Of a stretch of 5,242 nucleotides of DNA, positions 1 to 5,242 are shown piece by piece; the first letter of the stretch is position 1; every line of letters begins with the position of its first letter. Made by a program: the position numbers and the translations under genes. The notes beneath the pieces were generated by a model. It was not told where the DNA came from and searched no databases. It saw only the letters and a list, made by a program, of their open reading frames with translations. This DNA comes from Planctomycetota bacterium (GTDB taxonomy: Bacteria > Planctomycetota > GCA-002687715 > DRQF01): NCBI GenBank assembly GCA_015485455.1, contig WFTN01000286.1, forward strand, positions 1-5,242, given 5' to 3'.

Positions 1-1133
1 GGCTCCAATTGCCCCATGATTACTTTCAATAGTGTGGATTTGCCGGCACCATTGGCGCCAACGATTCCCAAGCGGTCTTCTTGTTCCAGGCGTACATCAA
101 GATTCTCAATGAGAGTTTCCTCACCATAGCCAACTCTCAACTCTTCAATATCTAAGACTTCAGTCCCCAAACGTTTCTTTGGGCTCAGGGCCAGCCGAAT
201 CTCTTGATCTTCAGGTCGAGGCGCGTCGAATTGCTCCAAGCGATTGAGACGTTTGAGTCTACCTTTGGCTTCTTTGGTCCTCTGACCACCGATGTGTTTA
301 CGGATGAATTCTCTTTCCTTGCGGATGAAGCCCTGTTGCTCCCCAAAGACCTTTCGGGCTCGAGCTCGCTCATCAGCCTTGCGGGTTTCGTATTCAGAAT
401 AGCCGCAACCGTAATCAGTAACCCCACCAGCGGCTACTTCTAAGGTGCGTTTGGTGACCCGGTCGAGGAAGTAACGATCATGGGAAACAATCATGCAAGC
501 CCCATGATACTTGTCGAGATAGCTCTCCAACCACTCACAACCCTCGATGTCGAGATGGTTGGTGGGCTCATCAAGAATCAGAAGATCGGGTTCGCGCAAC
601 AGGAGCTTTCCTAATGCTAAGCGTCCACTTTCGCCGCCGGAGAGTTTGGCAACACAGCGGTCAAGTAGCTTCTTGCTCAAACCCAACCCCATGAGGACAC
701 TCTCGACTTTAGCACGAATGCCATACCCCCCGAGCTGCTCAAACTGCTCTTGCTGGTCGGCGAGCTTGGCAAGTTTGCGATTCATCACTTTTTCATCGGA
801 GACTTCAGCCAATTCGGCCTCCAAGACGCGCATCTCTTTCTCTAAGGCAAAGACATCATCAAAGGCCCGCATGCCTTCATCAAGCACGCTGTGGTCTGCA
901 TCATAATGGTTGTGCTGTTCCAGGTAGCCTACGGTGGCCGTTCGGCTGCGCATGATGGTCCCGGTGTCAGGCTCATCCTTGGACAAGAACAAAGAACAGA
1001 GTGTTGACTTGCCACTGCCATTAGGACCGACAATGCCAACTCTTTCGTTTGATTCGATCTCAAACGACACGTCTTCGAAAATCACGCTGGCATCATGGGC
1101 TTTGGAGACATCTTTTAGGGCAACAAGAATCAT
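1..1133 (-). CDS. ABC-F family ATPase (translation-associated), C-terminus cut by window edge
   Basis: This is a soluble ABC-F ATPase with two nucleotide-binding domains in one chain and no membrane segments. Members of the family bind the ribosomal E site and help stalled or initiating ribosomes, or give antibiotic resistance. The visible 377 residues show Walker A GPNGSGKST (36-44), signature LSGGE (164-168), Walker B LLILDEPTNHLD (184-195) and the H-loop SHDR (217-220). A basic, helical inter-domain linker follows (about 241-300, with GGQRTKEAKGRLKRL at 282-296). The second Walker A is GANGAGKST (359-367). The remainder of domain 2 lies beyond base 1; family members are usually about 500-650 residues. 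The start ATG at 1133-1131 overlaps the stop of the upstream Nudix gene as ATGA, so translation is probably coupled; I see only a weak ribosome binding site. The family assignment is secure. The subfamily (EttA, Uup, YdiF-like or a resistance type) cannot be told without the missing part and a tree. Confidence 0.95.
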   Translation of the reverse strand, partial: MILVALKDVSKAHDASVIFEDVSFEIESNERVGIVGPNGSGKSTLCSLFLSKDEPDTGTIMRSRTATVGYLEQHNHYDADHSVLDEGMRAFDDVFALEKEMRVLEAELAEVSDEKVMNRKLAKLADQQEQFEQLGGYGIRAKVESVLMGLGLSKKLLDRCVAKLSGGESGRLALGKLLLREPDLLILDEPTNHLDIEGCEWLESYLDKYHGACMIVSHDRYFLDRVTKRTLEVAAGGVTDYGCGYSEYETRKADERARARKVFGEQQGFIRKEREFIRKHIGGQRTKEAKGRLKRLNRLEQFDAPRPEDQEIRLALSPKKRLGTEVLDIEELRVGYGEETLIENLDVRLEQEDRLGIVGANGAGKSTLLKVIMGQLE

Positions 1134-1567
1134 AAACTTTCGTCCAGCTTCAACACAGTTTCGGCAGCAGTCAGCAATTTGCGCAAGTCTTCATGTTGTA
1201 GCAAGTTTAGCGCTTGATCGAAGTCATACCAGTCTCCACAGGAATGCTCTTCCGACAAGACCACATCTTCTGTGTTCGTCTGCCCGAGAAAATAGGTCAC
1301 CACTTTCTCAAATTTTTCACTCCCGGGGTATTGCACTTCATAGGTGAGGACTTCGCGGAAACTGTCATCTAAGACGATGTCGGCAATACCCGTTTCCTCT
1401 TGCAACTCTCGCTCGGCGCAAGCGTGTGCATCTTCGCTTGGCTCTTGGTGACCTTTGGGGAACCCCCACGTGTGGTGCAATGCGTTGGCAAGGAGCAAAT
1501 AGACCCGATCATTTCCTTGACGGCGCCAGAGAATCACCCCAGCGGCCTTTTTCGTTATTTTTGACAT
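1130..1567 (-). CDS. Nudix hydrolase, NUDT2-like (probable Ap4A hydrolase)
   Basis: This is a 145-residue cytoplasmic Nudix hydrolase. The canonical Nudix box GX5EX7REUXEEXGU is complete at residues 39-61 (GHQEPSE, then REL, then QEETGI), with the metal-binding glutamates in REXXEE at 53-58. The run TWGFPKGHQEP before and within the box and the later LSEEH and WYDFDQA segments resemble asymmetric bis(5'-nucleosyl)-tetraphosphatase (NUDT2 type). That family splits Ap4A into ATP and AMP. The substrate call is inference by resemblance; other Nudix substrates are possible. I chose the ATG at 1567-1565 because the reading MSKITKKAAGVILWRR begins just before the first family strand. A TTG at 1597 would add ten residues, but its AAGGA lies only one base upstream and an apparent -10 sequence lies between the two starts. 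The gene heads a two-gene unit with the ABC-F ATPase (ATGA overlap at 1130-1133) and is divergent from the lipoprotein gene at 1669. Confidence 0.9.
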   Translation of the reverse strand: MSKITKKAAGVILWRRQGNDRVYLLLANALHHTWGFPKGHQEPSEDAHACAERELQEETGIADIVLDDSFREVLTYEVQYPGSEKFEKVVTYFLGQTNTEDVVLSEEHSCGDWYDFDQALNLLQHEDLRKLLTAAETVLKLDESL

Positions 1568-1573
1568 GGTTGG

Positions 1574-1579
1574 ACTATA
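1574..1579 (-). promoter_or_regulatory. Putative -10 box for the Nudix/ABC-F unit
   Basis: Read on the minus strand, TATAGT at 1579-1574 matches the sigma-70 -10 consensus at five of six positions and is followed by only six bases (CCAACC) before the ATG at 1567. Transcription would start at or within a base or two of the start codon, giving a leaderless or nearly leaderless message. No convincing -35 is seen: 17 bases upstream the sequence is AGGACT. The assignment rests on one hexamer and its mirror twin on the other strand. Confidence 0.4.
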
Positions 1580-1615
1580 CCGTATTGAACTCTCCAAGTC
1601 CTTGTCTTGCCAACA

Positions 1616-1624
1616 TGTTATAGT
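1616..1624 (+). promoter_or_regulatory. Putative extended -10 promoter for the lipoprotein/SIS unit
   Basis: TGTTATAGT fits an extended -10 element (TGn followed by a hexamer with five of six matches to TATAAT). This element can work without a good -35, and here the -35 position (AAGTCC at 1596-1601) is poor. A start near base 1631 would give a leader of about 38 bases containing the strong Shine-Dalgarno sequence ahead of the GTG at 1669. The element is the mirror image of the -10 on the opposite strand. Confidence 0.45.
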
Positions 1625-1656
1625 CGACCCCTAGGTCATGTTGGATACACACGCAA

Positions 1657-1661
1657 GGGAG
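1657..1661 (+). promoter_or_regulatory. Shine-Dalgarno site that fixes the GTG start at 1669
   Basis: GGGAG, within AAGGGAGAG at 1655-1663, lies seven bases before the GTG at 1669. No other ribosome binding site of this strength occurs in the intergenic region. It supports the GTG start over the out-of-frame ATG at 1638, which has no such site and opens a 64-codon frame without lipoprotein features. Confidence 0.75.
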
Positions 1662-1668
1662 AGCTGTC

Positions 1669-2217
1669 GTGACGCGATGCACTGCGCTTTGGCTTCTTGG
1701 TTTTCTTACCCTCATCAGTGGCTGCTCAAGCAGTACCCCTGGTGGCCGCTGGCTCTACGACGAGAGCACGCCCCCCAAACTGTTGGACGCAGAAATTCGC
1801 ATGAACACCCTGAGACGAGCAAAGGGGGATAAGAAACCAGATATCCGCATTATCAAAGTCGTGGACGGTGAGATTTTCTGTTCCTTATCATCCCGCGTTC
1901 GCAATGTGGAAGGCGAAGGCACTTTGTCTGCCAAAGAATACGGCCAAATTTGGTCGTTAATTGAAGAACTGGGGGGCTTCGATCAAGAGGCCGAAGCCCC
2001 GGATCAGACCGGTGGCTACTACCACGCCATTTCGTTTCGGCTGGGTCACCGCCTGGGACAATCCTCTGCTCAAAATCGCTCCAATTTCCTGGGTTTAGGG
2101 ACGACCGAGATTCAGGCACGTTTGAGTTTGGCCAATGCCATTACCAGAATTGTCGAAGCCAACGTGACCATTCGAGAGATGGCGCCCCCTCCAGAAAGCG
2201 ATTCGAAGAAGAAATGA
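1669..2217 (+). CDS. Small predicted lipoprotein of unknown family
   Basis: This is a 182-residue protein whose family I do not recognise. It starts at GTG with a strong ribosome binding site. Residues 1-18 form a short signal peptide (Arg3, then a hydrophobic stretch) ending in the lipobox ISGC, with the lipidated cysteine at position 19. The serine at +2 would favour outer-membrane sorting if the E. coli rule applies. The mature part looks like a single small alpha/beta domain. It has strands around IRIIKVVDGEIFCSL (59-73), a conserved-looking TLSAKEYGQIWSLIEEL helix (85-101), a strand around YYHAISFRLG (117-126) and a final helix LSLANAITRIVEA (152-164). The tail is charged (PPPESDSKKK). 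The TLSAKEY..IW..I pattern recalls small proteins in which a threshold helix packs on a sheet, but this is weak. The last codons overlap the start of the SIS-domain gene (ATGA at 2214-2217), so the two are probably made together. Confidence 0.85.
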   Translation: MTRCTALWLLGFLTLISGCSSSTPGGRWLYDESTPPKLLDAEIRMNTLRRAKGDKKPDIRIIKVVDGEIFCSLSSRVRNVEGEGTLSAKEYGQIWSLIEELGGFDQEAEAPDQTGGYYHAISFRLGHRLGQSSAQNRSNFLGLGTTEIQARLSLANAITRIVEANVTIREMAPPPESDSKKK

Positions 2218-2753
2218 AATCTCTTCTTTCACGCTATCTCTTAGAGCTGCGGGTTGTCATCGAAACTTTGGATATGAAACCCTGGGAAGAGCTAGCCAAG
2301 GAAATAGCTCATCATCCCAGGCTCTTTGTCGCTGGTTTGGGGCGAACCGGAGCTGTCATGCGGGCCTTCGCTGCGAAGTTAAATCAACATGGAAGAGACA
2401 CCCATGTGGCCTTGGAGCCTGGAACCCCCGTTCTGAAGTGCGACGATCTTTTGTTCATCGGATCGGGATCAGGCACCACAGAAACCATGGTAGCCGTGGC
2501 CAAAGAGGCCCAGAAGAAACAGGTTCGTGTGATCGTAGCCACCGGAAACTTACTGTCTCCCTTGGGGCAATTGGCTGATCAACGCCTTCTGATTCCCCCT
2601 CTATTGCCCCCAGAACCCTTAGATGAAGATGAAATTGCCGGTCCAGTCCAAGCTGGATTTGAGCAGACTCTCTTCTTGGTATTGGACGCTTTGGCAGCTC
2701 GAATTACAGGGACCGAGCCTCAGCCCAAGGGCGGTTTCGATATTCCTTCCTGA
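2214..2753 (+). CDS. SIS-domain protein, 6-phospho-3-hexuloisomerase-like (HxlB-like)
   Basis: This is a 179-residue cytoplasmic protein with one sugar isomerase (SIS) domain. Segments in family order are RLFVAGLGRTGAVMRAFAAKL (36-56; compare GxGRSGxxxxxFAxRL in HxlB and MJ1247), DDLLFIGSGSGTTETMVAVAKEA (77-99, the phosphosugar-binding SGSG loop) and GFEQTLFLVLDAL (148-160, the conserved FEQ/FEE with its glutamate). This order and length fit 6-phospho-3-hexuloisomerase. That enzyme interconverts hexulose-6-phosphate and fructose-6-phosphate in the ribulose monophosphate pathway, for formaldehyde fixation or ribulose-5-phosphate supply. One feature is odd: the family usually ends in a His-x-Asn-Leu-[Leu/Glu] motif, and this protein instead ends TEPQPKGGFDIPS. 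No hexulose-phosphate synthase gene is visible. The start overlaps the lipoprotein stop (ATGA), with only a weak GAAGAAG upstream, so translation is probably coupled. The SIS family is certain. The exact substrate is not; another phosphosugar isomerase or a sugar-sensing role is possible. Confidence 0.85.
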   Translation: MKSLLSRYLLELRVVIETLDMKPWEELAKEIAHHPRLFVAGLGRTGAVMRAFAAKLNQHGRDTHVALEPGTPVLKCDDLLFIGSGSGTTETMVAVAKEAQKKQVRVIVATGNLLSPLGQLADQRLLIPPLLPPEPLDEDEIAGPVQAGFEQTLFLVLDALAARITGTEPQPKGGFDIPS

Positions 2754-2812
2754 TTGTTGGCGTAACAGCTAAGTACTAATGGACTTATGGAATCGCGTTC
2801 GAAATGCCGCAG

Positions 2813-2842
2813 TTGAAAACCGAGGCAGATTTTCGTTAGCAT
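2813..2842 (+). promoter_or_regulatory. Plausible promoter for the thiolase gene
   Basis: TTGAAA (2813-2818, five of six to TTGACA) lies 18 bases upstream of TAGCAT (2837-2842, four of six to TATAAT, keeping T1, A2 and T6). A start near 2849 would leave a leader of about 57 bases before the ATG at 2906. The surrounding gap (2754-2905) shows no terminator hairpin, so read-through from the SIS gene could also feed the thiolase. The match is moderate and such pairs arise by chance. Confidence 0.35.
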
Positions 2843-2896
2843 TCCAGCTCATGGCTGTGCATGGGTTTGCATCGCCATTCGGTATTCGAACTCCGT

Positions 2897-2900
2897 GAGG
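2897..2900 (+). promoter_or_regulatory. Shine-Dalgarno site deciding the thiolase start
   Basis: GAGG, within GTGAGGT, is five bases before the ATG at 2906. An in-frame ATG at 2861 has no ribosome binding site and would add 15 residues (MGLHRHSVFELREVT) that thiolases do not have. The start at 2906 puts the nucleophilic cysteine at residue 88, close to the position in well-studied biosynthetic thiolases. Confidence 0.8.
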
Positions 2901-2905
2901 TCACC

Positions 2906-4093
2906 ATGAACGACGCCTTTATCGTTTCTGCGGCAAGAACCGCAATCGGCAAATTCCAAGGAGCATTTGGTGGTGTGCGCGCCCCGGAATTGGGGGCAGG
3001 AGCCATCAAGGCTGCCATCGAACGAGCTGGAATAGCTCCAGATTTGATCGAAGACGTCATCATGGGTTGCGTCCTTCAGAGCGGCTTAGGACAAAATCCC
3101 GCCCGCCAAGCCCTCCGGGCTTCAGGAATCCCAGACACTGTGGGTGCTTTGACTATCAACAAGGTTTGCGGCAGCGGATTGAAAGCAGTGGCGTTGGCAG
3201 CTCAAGCTATCCGCGCTGGGGATCACCATGCGGTCATCGCCGGAGGCATGGAAAACATGACACAATCGCCTCACCTGGTGCCGAATTTACGCTCGGGATT
3301 GCGCCTGGGGAATGGCCAGCTCCTCGACAGCATGGTCAATGATGGGCTTTGGGATGTTTACAATGATTTTCACATGGGCATGACAGCAGAACTGGTGAGC
3401 GACAAATACCAAGTCTCCCGGGAAGCTCAGGATGCCTACGCCGCCGAAAGCCATCGTCGTGCTGTTGATGCCATGGAAAAGGGTCTCTTCCAAGAAGAGA
3501 TCACAGCTATGGAAGTCAAAGGCAGAAAGGGCGTGGTGAACGTCGTTGAGGAAGACGAAGGGCCAAGAGCTGGCAATGATCAAGCAAGCTTGGGGAAACT
3601 GCGACCCGCTTTCAAACGTGACGGAGGTACGGTCACAGCTGGCAATGCATCCAGCATCAATGATGGTGGCGCTGCCTGCTTTGTCGCCAGTGGGGAATTC
3701 TGCGAAAAGAACAATTTGAAACCTCTCGCAAGAATCACAGGTTACACCGTGGGAGGAATGGCTCCTGAGTGGGTGATGATGGCTCCTGTGGACGCGGTGG
3801 GTAAACTCTTAACGAAAACGAACACCAAGATTGATGACTACGATCTCTTGGAGATCAACGAAGCCTTCTCGGCGGCTGCGGTTGCCGTCACCAAGGAAAT
3901 CAACGCTGACCCAGAAAAGGTCAATGTCAATGGTGGCGCTGTGGCTTTGGGTCATCCCATTGGTGCCTCAGGTTGTCGAATTTTGGTCACCCTCCTGCAT
4001 GCTCTGAAGCAGCGAGATTTATCGAGAGGTTTGGCCACACTGTGCTTGGGCGGCGGAAACGCCGTAGCCATGTCGGTCGAGATGTGCAAATGA
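2906..4093 (+). CDS. Acetyl-CoA acetyltransferase (thiolase)
   Basis: This is a complete 395-residue thiolase, the usual length (about 390-395). It would condense two acetyl-CoA to acetoacetyl-CoA or run the reverse cleavage, in the cytoplasm, feeding polyhydroxyalkanoate, ketone body, isoprenoid or fatty-acid metabolism. All catalytic parts are present: nucleophile Cys88 in NKVCGSGLKA, NEAF at 318-321 (Asn318), His350 in GGAVALGHPIGASG and the acid/base Cys380 in CLGGGNAVAM. The N-terminus IVSAARTAIGKFQGAF and the segment KLRPAFKRDGGTVTAGNASSINDGGAA are typical of the acetoacetyl-CoA (AtoB/PhaA) type. PEWVMMAPVDAV (287-298) replaces the more common PxxMGxGPV and recalls some ACAT variants, so a broader chain-length range cannot be excluded. 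No partner reductase, CoA-transferase or FadB-like gene is in view, so the pathway is open. The stop overlaps the ATG of the next lipoprotein gene (ATGA at 4090-4093), which suggests coupled translation. Confidence 0.95.
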   Translation: MNDAFIVSAARTAIGKFQGAFGGVRAPELGAGAIKAAIERAGIAPDLIEDVIMGCVLQSGLGQNPARQALRASGIPDTVGALTINKVCGSGLKAVALAAQAIRAGDHHAVIAGGMENMTQSPHLVPNLRSGLRLGNGQLLDSMVNDGLWDVYNDFHMGMTAELVSDKYQVSREAQDAYAAESHRRAVDAMEKGLFQEEITAMEVKGRKGVVNVVEEDEGPRAGNDQASLGKLRPAFKRDGGTVTAGNASSINDGGAACFVASGEFCEKNNLKPLARITGYTVGGMAPEWVMMAPVDAVGKLLTKTNTKIDDYDLLEINEAFSAAAVAVTKEINADPEKVNVNGGAVALGHPIGASGCRILVTLLHALKQRDLSRGLATLCLGGGNAVAMSVEMCK

Positions 4094-5242
4094 AAACGCG
4101 AAACATGGCCTTGATTTTGACCTTCATAGGTCTTGGTCTTCTCGGAAGCTGTAGTAGACAACCATCCCAAGACTATGTTGTCACGGGAACACTATCCTTG
4201 ACTCCGGAAATGCAGAGTCGCTTTGAGTCCTTTCAGAGAAGTAATATCGGTTTGGAATTGATCATGACAGCACGATCAAGTCCCAAGAGCGAAGATATTC
4301 TCATCCAGAGGCGCTGGACCTATCTCACAATGCCCTTCGAATTTGGCCTGGGAAAAGGGAGAACTGAGTATTTCCTCAAGAAGACCAAAAGCGTCTACGT
4401 TACGGCAGTCCTGCGAGCCAAATCAACACAGTTCCCCTTCAACTTGGCGAGCTTCACGGCCAAGCCTGTGCCTATAGGCACCTACCACATCAACCTGTTG
4501 CTGGACGATGACCCGGATTCCCCAGAGACCTTAAGCAAAGAAGGCGCTCCAGTTGGGGGCTGGACTTCCACCACCATCATTGAAGAGGCAATTCCTCCAG
4601 GGCTTGAAGTTAAGCCCTTGGGGCCTATGGCTTTCGCCGGCACGATTTCTGCGCCCGAAGGCTTAGGGCAGTCGTTCCGCGGATGGAAACTTCAGATCGT
4701 CGCTCGGGAAAGAGTTGATCGTGGAGCCCCAGAATTGATTTTGGCTATTGACTCGCCGGTCTTTCCCTACAAATATTCCCTCCACCAATTCCATCGGATG
4801 ATGGGAGGGAACGACTTGATCACCGATCCCAAGTATGTCGTGGTCCTCTTGGATCGGGATGGTAGTGTCGAGACAAAAGATGACCGGGTTGAAGTGGCTT
4901 CAGCTCAAAAAGTCGAAATTGGGGCATCCGATCTCAACTTTCGCTTGCCTGAATCTCGTCTGCGGGAATTGTTGGGCTTAGGCAAGAAGTCAAGGACACC
5001 CACCACCCAATCAACGAAAAGGCCGACTTCAACCAACACATCCCCCAAAGGGCAATTGGTTGCTCGTGGGGTCGTGGAATTACCGAAAGAATTCGCCGCA
5101 GCGGCCAAGGGTGCAACGCTTTGGATCATCGTTCGCGATCCCGAGTCCAAGAGATCGTTGATGTTCAAAAGTTACAAAGACATGACGTTTCCTTTTCAAT
5201 TTGAAATCAGCAATGGGGAGGGGGCCATGGGGATGGGTGTGA
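4090..5242 (+). CDS. Predicted lipoprotein with repeated CcmI C-terminal-like domains; 3' end beyond window
   Basis: The frame stays open for 384 codons to the window edge, so the C-terminus is missing. Residues 1-20 form a signal peptide (Lys2, Arg4, hydrophobic core) ending in the lipobox LGSC, with Cys21 lipidated and the protein anchored on the periplasmic side. The mature part appears to hold three related beta-rich units: about 30-140, 181-287 and 324-384 onward. Each begins with a G-[TV]-[LIV]-x motif (TGTLSL, AGTISA, RGVVEL). Each continues with a strand ending in an Arg (LELIMTAR, LQIVARER, LWIIVRDP), then an aromatic/Pro turn and strand (MPFEFGL, FPYKYSL, FPFQFEI). This pattern matches the C-terminal domain of the cytochrome c maturation protein CcmI/CcmH (GTVSL...LFVFAR...LP..F.LDDSMAM), especially the third unit, which ends in GEGAMGMG. 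A Lys/Ser/Thr/Pro-rich linker (297-320) precedes unit 3. Function is unknown. CcmI homology is inferred by eye, and no other ccm gene is present. The start overlaps the thiolase stop. Confidence 0.8.
   Translation, partial: MKTRNMALILTFIGLGLLGSCSRQPSQDYVVTGTLSLTPEMQSRFESFQRSNIGLELIMTARSSPKSEDILIQRRWTYLTMPFEFGLGKGRTEYFLKKTKSVYVTAVLRAKSTQFPFNLASFTAKPVPIGTYHINLLLDDDPDSPETLSKEGAPVGGWTSTTIIEEAIPPGLEVKPLGPMAFAGTISAPEGLGQSFRGWKLQIVARERVDRGAPELILAIDSPVFPYKYSLHQFHRMMGGNDLITDPKYVVVLLDRDGSVETKDDRVEVASAQKVEIGASDLNFRLPESRLRELLGLGKKSRTPTTQSTKRPTSTNTSPKGQLVARGVVELPKEFAAAAKGATLWIIVRDPESKRSLMFKSYKDMTFPFQFEISNGEGAMGMGV

Larger units (their letters stand above)
1568..1630. repeat. Imperfect dyad spanning the divergent promoter region
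   Basis: The arm GGTTGGACTATA (1568-1579) is an inverted copy of TATAGTCGACCC (1619-1630), matching at 10 of 12 positions and centred on base 1599. A small palindrome CAAG-TC-CTTG (1595-1604) sits almost exactly at the same centre. Both arms contain a -10-like hexamer pointing outward, so the symmetry probably reflects paired divergent promoters, possibly with an operator at the centre. The separation is too long for a transcription terminator hairpin. Confidence 0.55.

Noticed and set aside
934..1347. Plus-strand open frame of 137 codons across the Nudix and ABC-F genes, and a similar one at 547-906
   Set aside because: Both lie antisense to genes with complete, recognisable motifs. Their translations are Ser/Arg-rich without domain features, and no ribosome binding site was evident.
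1561..1566. Exact TTGACA as a -35 box for the plus-strand genes
   Set aside because: The hexamer lies at the Nudix start codon, and 17 bases downstream is ATTGAA, which matches only two of six -10 positions. The extended -10 at 1616-1624 is a better candidate.
2861..2905. Upstream ATG at 2861 as the thiolase start
   Set aside because: It has no ribosome binding site and adds 15 residues absent from thiolases. The ATG at 2906 has GAGG at correct spacing and gives the standard length.
2754..2905. Rho-independent terminator or small RNA between the SIS and thiolase genes
   Set aside because: Only short weak hairpins such as CAGC-TCATG-GCTG (near 2845-2857) are seen, with no following T-run.
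3287..3583. Minus-strand open frame inside the thiolase gene, and the overlapping plus-strand frame at 3067-3342
   Set aside because: They are other-frame readings of a well-conserved thiolase and show no independent protein features.
4905..5168. Minus-strand open frame of 87 codons opposite the CcmI-like lipoprotein
   Set aside because: The plus strand carries a continuous 384-codon frame with a signal peptide and repeated domains. The antisense reading has no recognisable features.
1..5242. Mobile element, phage, CRISPR, toxin-antitoxin or biosynthetic cluster
   Set aside because: There are no transposase or integrase motifs, no direct-repeat arrays, no small paired toxin genes and no assembly-line enzymes. 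The gene set looks like core metabolism plus lipoproteins.

Overview
The window looks like ordinary chromosomal DNA from a Gram-negative-type bacterium that I cannot place in a phylum. Base composition is moderate by eye, genes are tightly packed, start codons are ATG or GTG, Shine-Dalgarno sites are of normal type, and two products carry lipoprotein signal peptides. I see no phage, plasmid, insertion-sequence, CRISPR, tRNA or rRNA signature. The linker of the ABC-F protein and the CcmI-like domains of the last gene would suit a deltaproteobacterium-like or other little-sampled Gram-negative lineage, but that is only an impression.

Layout. On the minus strand, a NUDT2-type Nudix hydrolase (1130-1567; probably Ap4A hydrolase) is followed by an ABC-F ATPase (1-1133) that runs off the left edge. 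Their stop and start codons overlap as ATGA. A divergent promoter region of about 100 bases (1568-1668) with clear dyad symmetry separates this pair from four plus-strand genes. The first two are a small lipoprotein of unknown family (1669-2217) and an SIS-domain protein resembling 6-phospho-3-hexuloisomerase (2214-2753), again joined by an ATGA overlap. A gap of about 150 bases holds a plausible promoter. It leads to a complete acetyl-CoA acetyltransferase (thiolase, 2906-4093), joined by a third ATGA overlap to a second lipoprotein gene (4090 to beyond the right edge). That protein appears to be built from repeated domains resembling the C-terminal domain of the cytochrome c biogenesis protein CcmI.

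How the genes fit together. The three ATGA overlaps define three translationally coupled pairs: Nudix/ABC-F, lipoprotein/SIS isomerase and thiolase/CcmI-like lipoprotein. Two of the three pair a cytoplasmic enzyme with a predicted membrane-anchored lipoprotein, for no reason the sequence explains. No gap between genes exceeds 300 bases. I see no clear candidate for a wholly new system. The most interesting items are the repeated CcmI-like domains, the near-symmetric divergent promoter, and the hexuloisomerase-like protein that lacks the family's usual C-terminus and has no synthase partner in view.
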